This document shows positions 46,587 to 56,786 of a stretch of DNA of 64,000 nucleotides, piece after piece. Origin of the DNA: Qipengyuania citrea (GTDB lineage: Bacteria > Pseudomonadota > Alphaproteobacteria > Sphingomonadales > Sphingomonadaceae); NCBI RefSeq assembly GCF_009828015.1, contig NZ_WTYG01000001.1, positions 1 through 64,000 on the forward strand. The letters are read 5' to 3'. Positions within the stretch are counted from its first letter, which is position 1, and every line of letters begins with the position of its first letter. A program made the translations under genes and the position numbers. The notes beneath the pieces are model-generated. The model saw only the letters and a list, made by a program, of their open reading frames with translations. It ran no database searches and was not told the DNA's origin.

Positions 46587-48745
46587 CAGAAAGCCTGCCC
46601 CAGCGAGATGTAGACCGCGACCGGGGAATCTTCGGGTTCGGGGTTGAGCGGCACGCCTACATCAACGCGGATCGGGCCGAAGCCGGTCGCATAGCGCAGG
46701 CCCACACCGGCCCCCATCTTGATCTCGTCGAAATCGGGCGTGGTCGATGTCGACACGCTGCCCAGGTCGAAGAACGGCACGACCGATACCGCCCCGTCGA
46801 AGAAGCCGGTCCCGATGCGCGCTTCGAGCGAGGCTTCGACGAGGCTGCGCCCGCCGATCGGTTCCATGAACTGGTTCTTCGGACCGATCGACTGGTAGCC
46901 ATAGCCGCGCACCGATCCGCCGCCACCCGCATAAAGCCGCCGCGAAGGCGCGATGCCGACGAGATTGGCGCCCTGAATGCTGGCGAAAGCCGCGCGCGCC
47001 GCGATCACCGTGCGTTCGCCCACCGACTGGTAATAGGCCGCATCGACGCGGTTCCGCAGGTAATAGTACTGCTCGCCCTCGGTGCGCGAGGTTTCGGGGG
47101 CAAGGAACCCGGTGACGCGGAAACCGCGGGTCGGATCAAGCAGCGAGTCGCTGGTGTCGATCGTCGCACGGCCGAACAGCGAAGCAATGAAATAGGTCTG
47201 GCGCGGGCGGGCCACCCCATCGACGATGCGATTGCGCTCGTCGGTGGCGAGGATCTCGCCGCCCAGCGCCCAGGCCAGCGGCTTCTGGAACAGCAATGTC
47301 GAGGTGCGTTCATACGTGCCCGTCAGCGCAACCGTGCGCGCATCATAGGCGCTGGTGTCGATGCTCGAGGCATAGGCATCGACGGTGAGCACCTTGTCGC
47401 GGCCGCCGAAATTGTTCTTGCGGAAGGTGACACCCGCCAATTGTTCGCGCGTGCCGAGGATGCCGCGCAGCCGCAACGCGCCTTCGGGCGGGAAGAGGTT
47501 GCGATGCTCCCAGCTCGCCTGGATGCGAACGCCTTCTTCCGAACCGTAACCGATCGCCCCGGCGATCGTGCGCAGCTCGGCGCGTTCCATGCTCACGTCC
47601 ATGGCCACCACGCCCGGCTCGTCGCCCTGAGGGGCCTCGATTTCGCGGGCTTCGACGCTGGCGCTGGAGACCAGCCCCGTCGCGGTTATCGCGCGGCGCA
47701 GGTCGAACTCGAGGCTGCGCTGGTAGACATCGCCCGGTTCGAAACGGGCGATACGCTCGAGATGGCGGCTTGAAAGAAACGCCTCGTCGTCGCTTACGAC
47801 GCCGCCAAAGACATATTTGCCATTCGGGCGCACCGGCATCGTCAGATCGCCCTCGACCCGATCGTGATCGATGAGCAATTCGGGTTCGTCGATTTCGGCG
47901 AAGGCATAGCCGGTTTCGCCCAGCGCACGGTCGAGGTCGAACTGTTCGGCCAGGATCGTGTCGGACTGCAAATATTCGCCCGGCTGGATGTCGAAGGAAT
48001 CGCGCAGCTCTGCCGCATCGGTCGCCGTGTCGAGCTCGCCCAGGTCTATCGCGCCATAGGTATAGCGCGGCCCGGGAATGACATCGAAACGGACGCGGGG
48101 ATTCTGGTCGGCGCTATCCTCGCCGGCGTCACGCGTGGCGATCGTGCGGACGATTTCGCCATCGTAATAGCCATAGACCCGCAGCAGCGTCGCCAGCAGT
48201 TCCTCGTCCTCGCGCGCGCGCGCCGCCAGCTGGGCGACGTTCTCATCGCCATTGTCGAGTTCTTCGATCGTCGAGAGCGCTTCGAACCGGTCGACGAAGT
48301 CGCCGCGCTCGGTGAAAGGCGGCTCCTTCTGCGGAAAGCCGAGCACCAGCGAATCGGACAGCGTCTCGATTTCCGCGTCTTCGAAAGCGATTTGCGGCGC
48401 ATCCTCGAGCAGGTCCGCAAACTGGATATCGCCTTCCGGTTCGAGCGGCTCGAGCGGTTCGATCTCAACATCGTCGGGCCATGCGACGGGCATGGCGGGC
48501 AGATCGGCGATCGGCGTTTCGGCGGCCAGCACGGGTTCGGCGCTGGTCACACCTTCGTCGGTGCCCTGTTGCGCCCAGGCTTCGGGATTGTCGACCGCGC
48601 TGTCGGGGATCAGGTCCTCAAGAGACGCCGGCGCGGATGTGTCCTGCGCAACTGCTGGCTGCGCACCCGCAAACGCCGCGAGGGCAAGACAGGTCGCAAG
48701 CGCGCCGCGCGCGACCTCAGTCGTCGACCTTATACTCTGCAGCAA
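46586..48745 (-). CDS. tamA: Outer-membrane protein TamA (Omp85 family)
   Basis: About 719 residues: signal peptide, POTRA domains, then a C-terminal 16-strand barrel ending in LGQAF. The start is ambiguous. I chose TTG 48745 because it gives a clean signal peptide ([18 protein letters not shown]) and a 29-bp overlap with bpt; an ATG at 48829 would overlap bpt by 113 bp and lengthen the N-region. Residues 25-180 after the signal peptide are acidic and low-complexity. Coupled to tamB. Confidence 0.85.
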   Translation of the reverse strand: MLQSIRSTTEVARGALATCLALAAFAGAQPAVAQDTSAPASLEDLIPDSAVDNPEAWAQQGTDEGVTSAEPVLAAETPIADLPAMPVAWPDDVEIEPLEPLEPEGDIQFADLLEDAPQIAFEDAEIETLSDSLVLGFPQKEPPFTERGDFVDRFEALSTIEELDNGDENVAQLAARAREDEELLATLLRVYGYYDGEIVRTIATRDAGEDSADQNPRVRFDVIPGPRYTYGAIDLGELDTATDAAELRDSFDIQPGEYLQSDTILAEQFDLDRALGETGYAFAEIDEPELLIDHDRVEGDLTMPVRPNGKYVFGGVVSDDEAFLSSRHLERIARFEPGDVYQRSLEFDLRRAITATGLVSSASVEAREIEAPQGDEPGVVAMDVSMERAELRTIAGAIGYGSEEGVRIQASWEHRNLFPPEGALRLRGILGTREQLAGVTFRKNNFGGRDKVLTVDAYASSIDTSAYDARTVALTGTYERTSTLLFQKPLAWALGGEILATDERNRIVDGVARPRQTYFIASLFGRATIDTSDSLLDPTRGFRVTGFLAPETSRTEGEQYYYLRNRVDAAYYQSVGERTVIAARAAFASIQGANLVGIAPSRRLYAGGGGSVRGYGYQSIGPKNQFMEPIGGRSLVEASLEARIGTGFFDGAVSVVPFFDLGSVSTSTTPDFDEIKMGAGVGLRYATGFGPIRVDVGVPLNPEPEDSPVAVYISLGQAF

Positions 48746-49559
48746 GCCCGTCTTTCGCAGGGAGCGGATCGTCGCGGCGCTTGGCTCGCGGCGCGGTTGC
48801 AGCGGCGATAAGCTGCTTCTGTTCCGCATCGGGCATGCGCTCCCACCCACCGCGGGTGAGCCGTTCGAGCGGCCGGTAGCGGACCTTGTACTGCATTCGC
48901 TCGGCCCCTTCGACCCAATAGCCGAGGTAGACGAAAGGCAGCCCATTGTCGGCCGCACGGCGAATGTGGTCGAGAATGATGTAGTTCCCAAGACCGGCGC
49001 GATCCCCATGTTCAGGGTCATAGAAGCTGTAGATCATCGACAGCCCGTCACCCTGATAGTCAGTTAGGCACGCCCCCACGAGACGCCCCGGTTCGGTGCC
49101 GATGCCCGGCTCCCGATATTCAATCACATAGCTGGTAACACTGGTGTGTTCCACCATATCTGCAAAGTCGCTTTCCTCCATCTGCGTCATGCCCCCACCG
49201 GGGTGCCGTGCAGCGAGGTACTTCTGCAGCAGTTCGAACTGTTCTGCCGTCGCCCAGGGGCGGCATTCGGTCGCGATCAGATCGTCATTCGCCTTGAGCG
49301 TGCGCTTCTGCGACGAGGACGGGCGGAATTCCTTCGCCACGACCCGCACCGATACGCAGGCATGGCAATCGAGGCACGAGGGGCGGTAGGCCACGGTCTG
49401 GCTGCGGCGAAACCCGATCCGGCCGAGCGCTTCGTTCAATTCGTCGGCATTGTCGCCGCGCAGTTCGGTGAACACCTTCCGCTCGCTCTTGCCCGGCAGG
49501 TACGGACACGGCGCGGGGCTGGTCACGAAAAAGCGGGGGAAGCGTATCGGTGCGGTCAC
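48717..49559 (-). CDS. bpt: Leucyl/arginyl-tRNA--protein transferase (Bpt/Ate family)
   Basis: 280 residues from a GTG start at 49559. Transfers Leu from aminoacyl-tRNA to N-terminal Asp or Glu, feeding proteins to ClpAP. Family motifs: [16 protein letters not shown] at the N-terminus, [16 protein letters not shown], and [16 protein letters not shown]. Bacterial members with this layout are usually Bpt rather than the Arg-specific Ate1, but annotation varies. The C-terminal end overlaps the chosen tamA start by 29 bp. Confidence 0.9.
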   Translation of the reverse strand: MTAPIRFPRFFVTSPAPCPYLPGKSERKVFTELRGDNADELNEALGRIGFRRSQTVAYRPSCLDCHACVSVRVVAKEFRPSSSQKRTLKANDDLIATECRPWATAEQFELLQKYLAARHPGGGMTQMEESDFADMVEHTSVTSYVIEYREPGIGTEPGRLVGACLTDYQGDGLSMIYSFYDPEHGDRAGLGNYIILDHIRRAADNGLPFVYLGYWVEGAERMQYKVRYRPLERLTRGGWERMPDAEQKQLIAAATAPRAKRRDDPLPAKDGLAAEYKVDD

Positions 49560-49715
49560 TTTCGGCGACGTCCTTTTGGCGGCGGGGACAATTACCTGCT
49601 GCGCCTATCAATGCCAGAGCGGGTCCTTTGTTAAAACCCTCTTTACCATGAAAAGCCACCACCCCTCGCCAAACGGCCCCGTTCTTCCGTCGGGCGGCGT
49701 CATCGAGGCCTCGGT

Positions 49716-50972
49716 TCAGGCCAGTTCGGCCAGTTCGACGACATAGCCCTTGGCGCGCAGGTTTTCGACCAGCCGATCGATCTGGCCGCCATCGCGGGCT
49801 TCGCACTCGATCTCGGCGGTCAGGCCCTTGGCCGGAAGCGTGGTAAAGATCCGCTGGTGGTAGATTTCGATGATGTTGACGTCATGCGCGTTGAATTCGC
49901 GCATGACCTTGAACAGCGCGCCGGGGCGGTCCTGCAACACCACCTGCAACCGTGCGAGGCGGCCCGAACGCGCCAGGTCACGCAGCAGCACGTTGGCCAG
50001 CAGGCGGGTGTCGATATTGCCGCCGCACAGCACCAGTCCCACGGTCTTGCCGGCGAACCTTTCGGGATTGGACAGCACCGCGGCGAGCCCGGCAGCGCCT
50101 GCCCCTTCGACCACGGTCTTCTCGATCTGCAACAGCAGCGAGACCGAATGTTCGAGCGTCGATTCCTTGACCAGCAGCACTTCGTCGACCAGCTCAGCAA
50201 TGATCTGGCGCGTGAATTGGCCCGGGGCCTTCACGGCAATGCCTTCGGCCAGCGTATCGCCCCCGCAGGGGCGCTCGTCCCCGGTCACGGCCGAGTACAT
50301 CGAAGGGAAAAGTTCAGCCTGCACACCGACCATTTCGATTTCGGGTTTGAGCGCCCGGGCCACGGTGGCCATGCCGCTCATCAGCCCGCCGCCGCCGATC
50401 GGCACGACCAGGCAATCGAAATCGTCCTTCTCCTCCAGCATCTCGAGCGCGACGGTGCCCTGCCCTGCCGCGACCTGCGGATCATCGAAGGGATGGACGA
50501 AGGTAAGCCCGCGTTCGCGCTCGAGCTCGCGCGCATGAGCATAGGCTTCATCGAAGGTCTCGCCCACCAGCTCGACCTGGCCGCCGACGCTTTCGGTCTG
50601 CATCACCTTAACACTCGGCGTGGTCTGCGGCATGACGATGGTCACCGGCACGCCCAGCCGGCGTCCGTGGTAGCTCAGACCCTGCGAGTGGTTGCCCGCC
50701 GAAGCCGCGATGACGCCGCGCGCGCGCTGTTCGTCGCTCAGCTGCAGCAGCGCATTCAGTGCGCCGCGTTCCTTGTAGGCGGCAGTGAACTGGTGGTTTT
50801 CGAATTTCAGCCAGATATCCGCACCGGCGATGTCCGACAGCGTCTGCGAACGCAGCATCGGTGTACGGACAACCGCACCAGCGATGCGTGCGGCGGCCGC
50901 GCGGACATCGGCGAGGGTCAGCTGGTCGGTCGCCTTGGGGGCGTCGGCATGCGCGGAGGATGCTTGGGTCAT
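49716..50972 (-). CDS. ilvA: Threonine dehydratase with ACT domain
   Basis: 418 residues from ATG 50972. PLP enzyme converting threonine to 2-oxobutanoate. The PLP lysine is in FTAAYKERGALN, SAGNHSQGLSYH and GGGGLMSGMATV are typical. The C-terminal ~80 residues are an ACT domain (LQVVLQDRPGALFKVM), which binds a regulatory amino acid. Length and single ACT domain resemble the shorter type; whether it serves isoleucine biosynthesis or catabolism is not certain. Confidence 0.92.
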   Translation of the reverse strand: MTQASSAHADAPKATDQLTLADVRAAAARIAGAVVRTPMLRSQTLSDIAGADIWLKFENHQFTAAYKERGALNALLQLSDEQRARGVIAASAGNHSQGLSYHGRRLGVPVTIVMPQTTPSVKVMQTESVGGQVELVGETFDEAYAHARELERERGLTFVHPFDDPQVAAGQGTVALEMLEEKDDFDCLVVPIGGGGLMSGMATVARALKPEIEMVGVQAELFPSMYSAVTGDERPCGGDTLAEGIAVKAPGQFTRQIIAELVDEVLLVKESTLEHSVSLLLQIEKTVVEGAGAAGLAAVLSNPERFAGKTVGLVLCGGNIDTRLLANVLLRDLARSGRLARLQVVLQDRPGALFKVMREFNAHDVNIIEIYHQRIFTTLPAKGLTAEIECEARDGGQIDRLVENLRAKGYVVELAELA

Positions 50973-51083
50973 GGTCTGCGCCCCTACGGCGCGCTGGGGC
51001 GCGGCGCAATCGCCGAAAGGGTTTGCCTCTACCAAGCTATGCCTTATCGCTGGGCGCGCTTAACCGAGACGGGACTGCCTGAC

Positions 51084-52733
51084 ATGTCATTCAAATTCCT
51101 CGTATCCACCCTGGCTCTTGCGCTCGCCACGCCCGCCGCGGCGGACGTGCTGGTCGACAATGTCGAGGGTCTTACGATCGGCGAGGATGGCAAGCTCAAG
51201 CGGTTCACCGCGCTGGTGATCGACGACGAGGGCAAGGTCGCGCAGATCCTGACCGCGCGGGACGAAGTGCCGCAGACCGACTTCCGCGAAGACGGCGATG
51301 GTGCAGTCATGATCCCCGGGCTGATCGATGCGCACGCGCATGTCATGGGCATCGGCATCGGCGCGCTCACGCTCGACCTGTCCGATACGAATTCGCTCGA
51401 GGAAGCGCTCGACAAGATCCGCCGCTTCGCTGCCGAAAACGAGGCCCGGCCCTGGATTCTCGGCCGCGGCTGGAACCAGGAAAAATGGGGCCTCGGCAGG
51501 TTCCCCACCGCGGCCGAGCTCGACAGCGCGGTCGCCGATCGTCCGGTGTACCTGCAGCGCGTCGACGGCCACGCCGGCTGGGCCAATACGATGGCAATGG
51601 AAGCCGCAGGGATCACCGCGACGACAGAAAGCCCTGCCGGGGGGCGGGTCGAACGCATGCCCGGTTCGCAGGCCCCGTCGGGGGTCTTCGTCGATGCCGC
51701 CGAAAGCCTGATGACCCGCGCCATTCCCGCCCCGCGCCCGACCGAGCGCGACCTTGCCTTCGCCAAGGCACAGGAGGTCCTTCACCGCAACGGCATTACC
51801 GCCGTGGCCGACATGGGCACGACGATCGAGGATTGGCAGACCTTCCGCCGCGCGGGCGACAAGGATGCTCTGACACTGCGGATCATGGCCTATGCCGCTG
51901 GTCCGGACGAGATGGAACTGATCGCCGGCGCCCGTCCCACGCCGTGGCTGTATGACGACAAGCTGCGCATGAACGGGATCAAGATCTACCTCGACGGCGC
52001 GCTGGGCAGCCGCGGCGCATGGCTCAAGCAGCCCTATGCGGACGATCCCGGCAACACCGGCCTGCCGCTGACCGGCCCGGCCAAGCTGCGCAACATCCTG
52101 GTCCGCGCCGCGCAGGGCAATTTCCAGCCCGCGATCCACGCGATCGGGACTGCCGCCAATGCCGACGCGCTGGCCGCGATCGCCGAGCTGAGCGAAAGCT
52201 TCCCCGGCGACCGGCGCTGGCGGATCGAACACGCGCAGATCATCGATCCGGCGGACCTGTCCGGTTTCGGCCAGAACGGCGTCATCGCCTCGATGCAGCC
52301 GGTTCACCAGACCAGCGACCGCTCGATGGCCGAAGCGCGGCTGGGGCCGGATCGGCTCGACGGCGCCTATGCCTGGAACAGCATCCTGCAGCTTGGCGGG
52401 CGACTGGCCTTCGGCTCGGACGCGCCGGTCGAATCGCCCGATCCCTTCGCCGGCCTCGCCGCAGCGACCACGCGGATGGATGCGAATGGCGAACCGTTCG
52501 GCGGCTGGCGACCCGAGGAACGCGTCAATCGCGAACAGGCGCTGGCTGGCTTTACCAGCGCAGCGGCCTATGCCGGGTTCGCCGAAGGCCGGTTCGGCCG
52601 GCTGCTGCCCGGTGAACGCGCGGATTTCGTGTTGATCGACCGCGATCCGCTGCTGGCCTCGCCTGCCGAACTGCGGGCTACCAAGGTGCTGGAAACCTGG
52701 GTCGGCGGGCGCAAGGTCTACGAAGCGGACTGA
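51084..52733 (+). CDS. Exported amidohydrolase, YtcJ-like
   Basis: 549 residues with a signal peptide (FLVSTLALALATPAAA). Amidohydrolase family 3: metal-binding HxH is IDAHAHVMG near residue 85, with IEHAQII and FGSDAPVESPDPF later, and a closing beta-sandwich with GERADFVLIDRDP. The natural substrate of YtcJ-like enzymes is generally unknown, so none is proposed. Divergent from ilvA, tail overlaps tatC by 16 bp. Confidence 0.9.
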   Translation: MSFKFLVSTLALALATPAAADVLVDNVEGLTIGEDGKLKRFTALVIDDEGKVAQILTARDEVPQTDFREDGDGAVMIPGLIDAHAHVMGIGIGALTLDLSDTNSLEEALDKIRRFAAENEARPWILGRGWNQEKWGLGRFPTAAELDSAVADRPVYLQRVDGHAGWANTMAMEAAGITATTESPAGGRVERMPGSQAPSGVFVDAAESLMTRAIPAPRPTERDLAFAKAQEVLHRNGITAVADMGTTIEDWQTFRRAGDKDALTLRIMAYAAGPDEMELIAGARPTPWLYDDKLRMNGIKIYLDGALGSRGAWLKQPYADDPGNTGLPLTGPAKLRNILVRAAQGNFQPAIHAIGTAANADALAAIAELSESFPGDRRWRIEHAQIIDPADLSGFGQNGVIASMQPVHQTSDRSMAEARLGPDRLDGAYAWNSILQLGGRLAFGSDAPVESPDPFAGLAAATTRMDANGEPFGGWRPEERVNREQALAGFTSAAAYAGFAEGRFGRLLPGERADFVLIDRDPLLASPAELRATKVLETWVGGRKVYEAD

Positions 52734-53512
52734 GCCTCGTCGGCACCGTCGTTGTCGGTACGGCGGCGCCGATCGGTCAGCCGCATCAGCACCAGCGAAC
52801 CTTCGAACAGCAGCAGCAGCGGAACCGCGAGCAGCAGTTGCGAACCGGGGTCTGGCGGCGTGATGATCGCTGCGAGCGCCACGATCAGCACGATCACATA
52901 GCGCCGGGCGGACACCAGCTGGTCGCGCGTGACGAGACCCGCGCGATGCAGCAACAGCAGCAGCACAGGCAGCAGGAAGCTCATCCCGAAAGCGAGGATG
53001 AACTGCATGACCAAGCCGAGGTATTCGTTGGCGGTCGGCAGCGCCTGGATCTCCATCCCGCCCGCGGTTCCCTCGAAGCCGAGAAACCAGCGGAAGGCGG
53101 TGGGCATGACGACGTAATACGCCAGCGCCGCACCCATCCCGAACAGGATCGGCGTTGCCAGCAGGAACGGCAGGAAGGCCCGCTTTTCCTTGGCGTAGAG
53201 CCCCGGCGCGATAAACGCCCACAACTGGTTGGCGATGATCGGGAAGCTCAGGCAGAAGCCGGCGAACAGGGCGACTTTCAGCTCGACGAAGAAGACCTCG
53301 TAGAGCTTGGTGAAGATCAGCTGGCCTTCGCCCACGGGAAAGGCATTCTTGAGCGGCTGGATGAGGAAGCCGAGGATTGGATCGGCGAAGTAGAGGCACA
53401 CGCCGAAGGCAAGCGCCAGCGCCAGCACGCAGCGCACCAGCCGTCCGCGCAGTTCGATCAGGTGATCGAGCAGCGGGGCCTGGCTTTCGTCGATGTCCTT
53501 GATCACTGCCAT
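52718..53512 (-). CDS. tatC: Twin-arginine translocase subunit TatC
   Basis: 264 residues with six membrane helices; the signal-peptide receptor of the Tat pathway, which exports folded proteins. Conserved N-terminal HLIELRGRLVRCV with the essential Glu, and FGMSFLLPVLLLLLHRAGLV in the second half. Its 3' end overlaps the amidohydrolase gene by 16 bp on the opposite strand. One base separates it from tatB. Confidence 0.96.
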   Translation of the reverse strand: MAVIKDIDESQAPLLDHLIELRGRLVRCVLALALAFGVCLYFADPILGFLIQPLKNAFPVGEGQLIFTKLYEVFFVELKVALFAGFCLSFPIIANQLWAFIAPGLYAKEKRAFLPFLLATPILFGMGAALAYYVVMPTAFRWFLGFEGTAGGMEIQALPTANEYLGLVMQFILAFGMSFLLPVLLLLLHRAGLVTRDQLVSARRYVIVLIVALAAIITPPDPGSQLLLAVPLLLLFEGSLVLMRLTDRRRRTDNDGADEAQSAS

Positions 53513-53513
53513 G

Positions 53514-53951
53514 TCAGCTATCCTTGCCCGGGGGCGGAGGGTCGAGCGACAGGGTGGGTTCGTCCGAATGTTCGGCCGCCTTGACCGGGGCGGCACGCTT
53601 GATCGCGGCTTCCGCCGCGGCATCGGCATCGGGCACCTCGCCTGCCGCAGCCAGCGGTTCCATCGGCTGGTCGGGCAGGAGGTTCTCCGGCGCGCCCCCT
53701 TCCGGCGAGGAACCGTCGGGATACTTGGCCATGATTTCCTTGTTCCGCGCGGCCCACTTGTCTTCCATTTCCTCGATCTCGGCCTGGCGGACGACTTCGT
53801 CGAGCCCGGCGCGGAAATGGTTGGACATGCGGCGCAGCTTGCCGATCCAGCGGCCCGCGTGGCGCAGCGCCTTGGGCATGTCCTTGGGGCCGATCACGAG
53901 GATCGCCACAATGACGATCACCAGCAATTCGCTGGCGCCGATATCGAACAT
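53514..53951 (-). CDS. tatB: Sec-independent protein translocase TatB
   Basis: 145 residues. The N-terminal MFDIGASELLVIVIVAILV helix and the LGPKDMP-like hinge (IGPKDMPKALR) define TatB. A long amphipathic helix follows and the C-terminus is Pro/Ala/Asp-rich and disordered. Forms the receptor with TatC. 24 bp after tatA. Confidence 0.95.
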   Translation of the reverse strand: MFDIGASELLVIVIVAILVIGPKDMPKALRHAGRWIGKLRRMSNHFRAGLDEVVRQAEIEEMEDKWAARNKEIMAKYPDGSSPEGGAPENLLPDQPMEPLAAAGEVPDADAAAEAAIKRAAPVKAAEHSDEPTLSLDPPPPGKDS

Positions 53952-53975
53952 GGCCTGCCTCCGCCCGCTAGCGGA

Positions 53976-54203
53976 TCACTTGGTGTCGGTGGTCTGTTTG
54001 ACCTGGTCGGGCTTGAGTGATTCGTCGGCGGGCTTGGCTTCATGGCCGAGCTGCTTGGCGGGCGCGTCGTCTTCGTTCATGCCCTGTTTGAAGCTTTTGA
54101 TGCCCTTGCCGAAATCGCCCATCATTTCGGAAATCCGCCCGCGACCGAACAGGACGAGCACGACGACGGCGATAATGGCGAGCTGCCAGACACTGAGACC
54201 CAT
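53976..54203 (-). CDS. tatA: Sec-independent protein translocase TatA
   Basis: 75 residues. Single membrane helix ([14 protein letters not shown]), then the FGRG hinge and amphipathic helix [19 protein letters not shown], typical of TatA, which oligomerises to form the translocation pore. First tat gene; the scpB stop is 61 bp upstream. Confidence 0.95.
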   Translation of the reverse strand: MGLSVWQLAIIAVVVLVLFGRGRISEMMGDFGKGIKSFKQGMNEDDAPAKQLGHEAKPADESLKPDQVKQTTDTK

Positions 54204-54264
54204 GGGACCTTCTCTTTCACATTGCTTGGATGCGAATATAGGCGTTGCGCGGGCTTAGCGCCAG

Positions 54265-54879
54265 TCAGCTCTCTTCGGGATCGTCGCTTCGCTCGGTATC
54301 GTCCGCCCCATCCTCGCCTGTGGCCTCTCCCATCAACTCGTCATAGGCATCGTCGACCGGGTCGAGCAGGCCGGTGGCGCGCAATTCCGCGATTCCGGGC
54401 AGGTCGCGGCGGCTCGACAGGCCGAAATGCTCGAGGAATTCGGGCGTCGTCGCATAGATCGTCGGCCTACCCGGCACCTCTCGGCGGCCCGCGATCCTGA
54501 TCCATCCCGCTTCCATCAACACGTCGAGCGTCCCGCCGCTCGTCTGCACCCCGCGGATCGATTCGATTTCCGCACGGCTGACCGGTTCGTGATAGGCAAT
54601 GATCGCCAGCACTTCGGTAGCCGCGCGGCTCAGCCGCCTGATCTGCTCTTGCTCGCGGCGCAGGAGGTGCGCGAGATCGGGCGCGGTTTCGAAATGCCAG
54701 CGTTTGCTTCGCTCGACCAGATGGATGCCGCGCGGTTCGTAATCCTGCGCCACGCTGCGCAGCGCCTGGCGCACGTCGCCGACCGCCGCGTCGCCCAGGA
54801 AACCGGCGAGCGCTTCGGCAGTCATCGGCTCTTCCGCTGCAAACAGCGCGGCTTCGACGGCGCGGGCGAGATCGTCCAT
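54265..54879 (-). CDS. scpB: Segregation and condensation protein B
   Basis: 204 residues with two winged-helix domains. AALFAAEEPMTAEALA and VLAIIAYHEPVSRAEIESIRG are typical of ScpB, which with ScpA and SMC organises the chromosome. The C-terminal tail is acidic. Its ATG shares one base with the scpA stop. Confidence 0.95.
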   Translation of the reverse strand: MDDLARAVEAALFAAEEPMTAEALAGFLGDAAVGDVRQALRSVAQDYEPRGIHLVERSKRWHFETAPDLAHLLRREQEQIRRLSRAATEVLAIIAYHEPVSRAEIESIRGVQTSGGTLDVLMEAGWIRIAGRREVPGRPTIYATTPEFLEHFGLSSRRDLPGIAELRATGLLDPVDDAYDELMGEATGEDGADDTERSDDPEES

Positions 54880-55688
54880 CAGCCGGTGACCCGCCGCAAC
54901 CGGAGCGGTCCGAACGTATCGTCCTGCTGCAATTCGGCCTTGCCCAGCCGCGCCAGTTCCAGCGCGGCGACGAAGCTCGAGGCGAGCGCCGACTTGCGCA
55001 GGCGGGGCTCCGCGTGCGGGGGCAGGAAATCGCGCAATTCGATCCAGTCGAGCGTCACGCCGAGCATGTTGGATACCCGGTCGAGCGCAGATTCGAGCGT
55101 CATCACCGGTCGTTCGCGCACCATGTGGATCGCCGGGGCGGTCCGCGCCTTAACGCGCCCATAGGCCTCGATCAGCGCGAACTGGTCGCAGCGCCAACGC
55201 GTCTTGCGTTCGATCTCGAGCCCTTCGGGCGCGCCGCGCAGGAAAACATCGCGGCCGATCCGGTTGCCGCCCATCAGCCGGGCCGCCGCATCGCGCATCG
55301 CGCCAAGCCGCTGCAGGCGCAGTTGCAGCCTGAGGGCGAGTTCTTCGGGCCCGGGGGCTTCTTCCTCGTCCTTCGGAAGCAGCATGGCCGATTTGAGATA
55401 GGCGAGCCAGGCGGCCATCACGAGATAATCGGCCGCCAGTTCGAGCTTCAGCGCCTCGGCATGGTCGATGTAGTCGAGATATTGGTCGACCAGAGCGAGG
55501 ATCGAGATCGACCGCAGATCGACCTTCTGCCGCCGCGCGAGGTCGAGCAGCAGGTCGAGCGGACCCTCCCAGCCATCAAGCTCGAGATAAAGCGCGTTCT
55601 CATCGACTGCCGCCTCTGCCGCAATGCCGTCCCAATCCTCCTGCGGCGCGGTATCGTCCTCGGGGAACAGCAGGCCGCTGTCGGTCAC
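54879..55688 (-). CDS. scpA: Segregation and condensation protein A
   Basis: 269 residues, the kleisin subunit of SMC. Family motif DGWEGPLDLLLDLARRQKVDL near residue 38, YLVMAAWLAYLKSAMLLP, and a C-terminal winged helix. The start is GTG at 55688 overlapping the nagZ stop by 4 bp (GTGA). Confidence 0.94.
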   Translation of the reverse strand: MTDSGLLFPEDDTAPQEDWDGIAAEAAVDENALYLELDGWEGPLDLLLDLARRQKVDLRSISILALVDQYLDYIDHAEALKLELAADYLVMAAWLAYLKSAMLLPKDEEEAPGPEELALRLQLRLQRLGAMRDAAARLMGGNRIGRDVFLRGAPEGLEIERKTRWRCDQFALIEAYGRVKARTAPAIHMVRERPVMTLESALDRVSNMLGVTLDWIELRDFLPPHAEPRLRKSALASSFVAALELARLGKAELQQDDTFGPLRLRRVTG

Positions 55689-56707
55689 GCCGCGCGCTTT
55701 TCCGCCAGCGCGAGCAATGCATCGCGCTTGGCCAGCAGCTCATCCGTATCGGGGCCATCGGAAGGCGGATGCATCGCCGCATGCACCCTTTCAAGTCGGC
55801 GCGCCGACTGGTCGGACATCGTCTTCCCCAAATCGGCGATCGCCTGCTGGTCCTGCATCCTGGCCCAGCAATTGAGCACGATGTCGCATCCCGCCGCGAG
55901 TGCACGGCGCGAGCGTTCGGCAATGGTGCCGTCGAGCGCCTGCATGTCGATATCGTCGGTCAGCAACAGCCCGTCGAACCCGATCCGACCACGGATTATG
56001 TCCCGTACGACCGTCTCGGAAAGCGTTGCCGGTACCGTGGCATCCCAGGCTTCGAAAACGATATGCGCGCTCATCCCCAGCGGATGCGCAGCGAGCGTGC
56101 GGAACGGCTCGATATCCACTTCGAGTTCGGCATCGCTGGCGGCGACATGCGGCAGCTCCTTGTGCGAATCGCAAGTGGCGCGGCCATGGCCCGGCATATG
56201 CTTGAGACAGCCAACGACCCCCGCCCGGCCCAGCCCGTCGAGCACCGCCCGGCCGAGCGCGGCGACCTGCAACGGGTCGCTGCCCAGCGCACGATCCCCG
56301 ATGACATCGTCGGTTTCGGGGCGCCGGACATCGAATGGCGCATGGAAATCGACGGTGACCCCCATGGTGGCCAGTTCGCGGCCCATGGCTTCGGCATTGG
56401 CGCGGGCGGCCTCGATCGCCGAAGCGGGGGCGACGTCCCACAGGGCAGCGAATGCGTCACCCGCGGGATAGGCCTGCCACACGGGCGGTTTCATCCGGGC
56501 GACCCGTCCGCCTTCCTGATCGATCGATATGACCAGCCGATCGCGTCCGTGGATCGCGCGCAGTTCGTCGGTCAGCGCGCGCAGCTGGTCCTTGCTCTCG
56601 CAATTGCGCGCAAAGAGGATGTAGCCCGCCGGGTCGGCGTCCTTGAAGAAGGCGCGCTCGTCGGCGCCCAGTGCGGTCCCGGCGATGCCGAAAATGGCGG
56701 GTGTCAT
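55685..56707 (-). CDS. nagZ: Beta-N-acetylhexosaminidase NagZ
   Basis: 340-residue GH3 cytoplasmic enzyme that removes GlcNAc from anhydro-muropeptides in wall recycling. SIDQEGGRVARM, the mobile catalytic loop CLKHMPGHGRATCDSH and the nucleophile in LLLTDDIDMQAL are clear. Products can also act as inducers of AmpC-type beta-lactamases elsewhere. Coupled to scpA. Confidence 0.95.
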   Translation of the reverse strand: MTPAIFGIAGTALGADERAFFKDADPAGYILFARNCESKDQLRALTDELRAIHGRDRLVISIDQEGGRVARMKPPVWQAYPAGDAFAALWDVAPASAIEAARANAEAMGRELATMGVTVDFHAPFDVRRPETDDVIGDRALGSDPLQVAALGRAVLDGLGRAGVVGCLKHMPGHGRATCDSHKELPHVAASDAELEVDIEPFRTLAAHPLGMSAHIVFEAWDATVPATLSETVVRDIIRGRIGFDGLLLTDDIDMQALDGTIAERSRRALAAGCDIVLNCWARMQDQQAIADLGKTMSDQSARRLERVHAAMHPPSDGPDTDELLAKRDALLALAEKRAA

Positions 56708-56786
56708 CGGCTGAAAATGCGCCGCGGCGCGCGTTCCCGCAAGTTCGCGGCGCGCAGCAGGTGTGGATACCGGATGCGAGGCCGCT

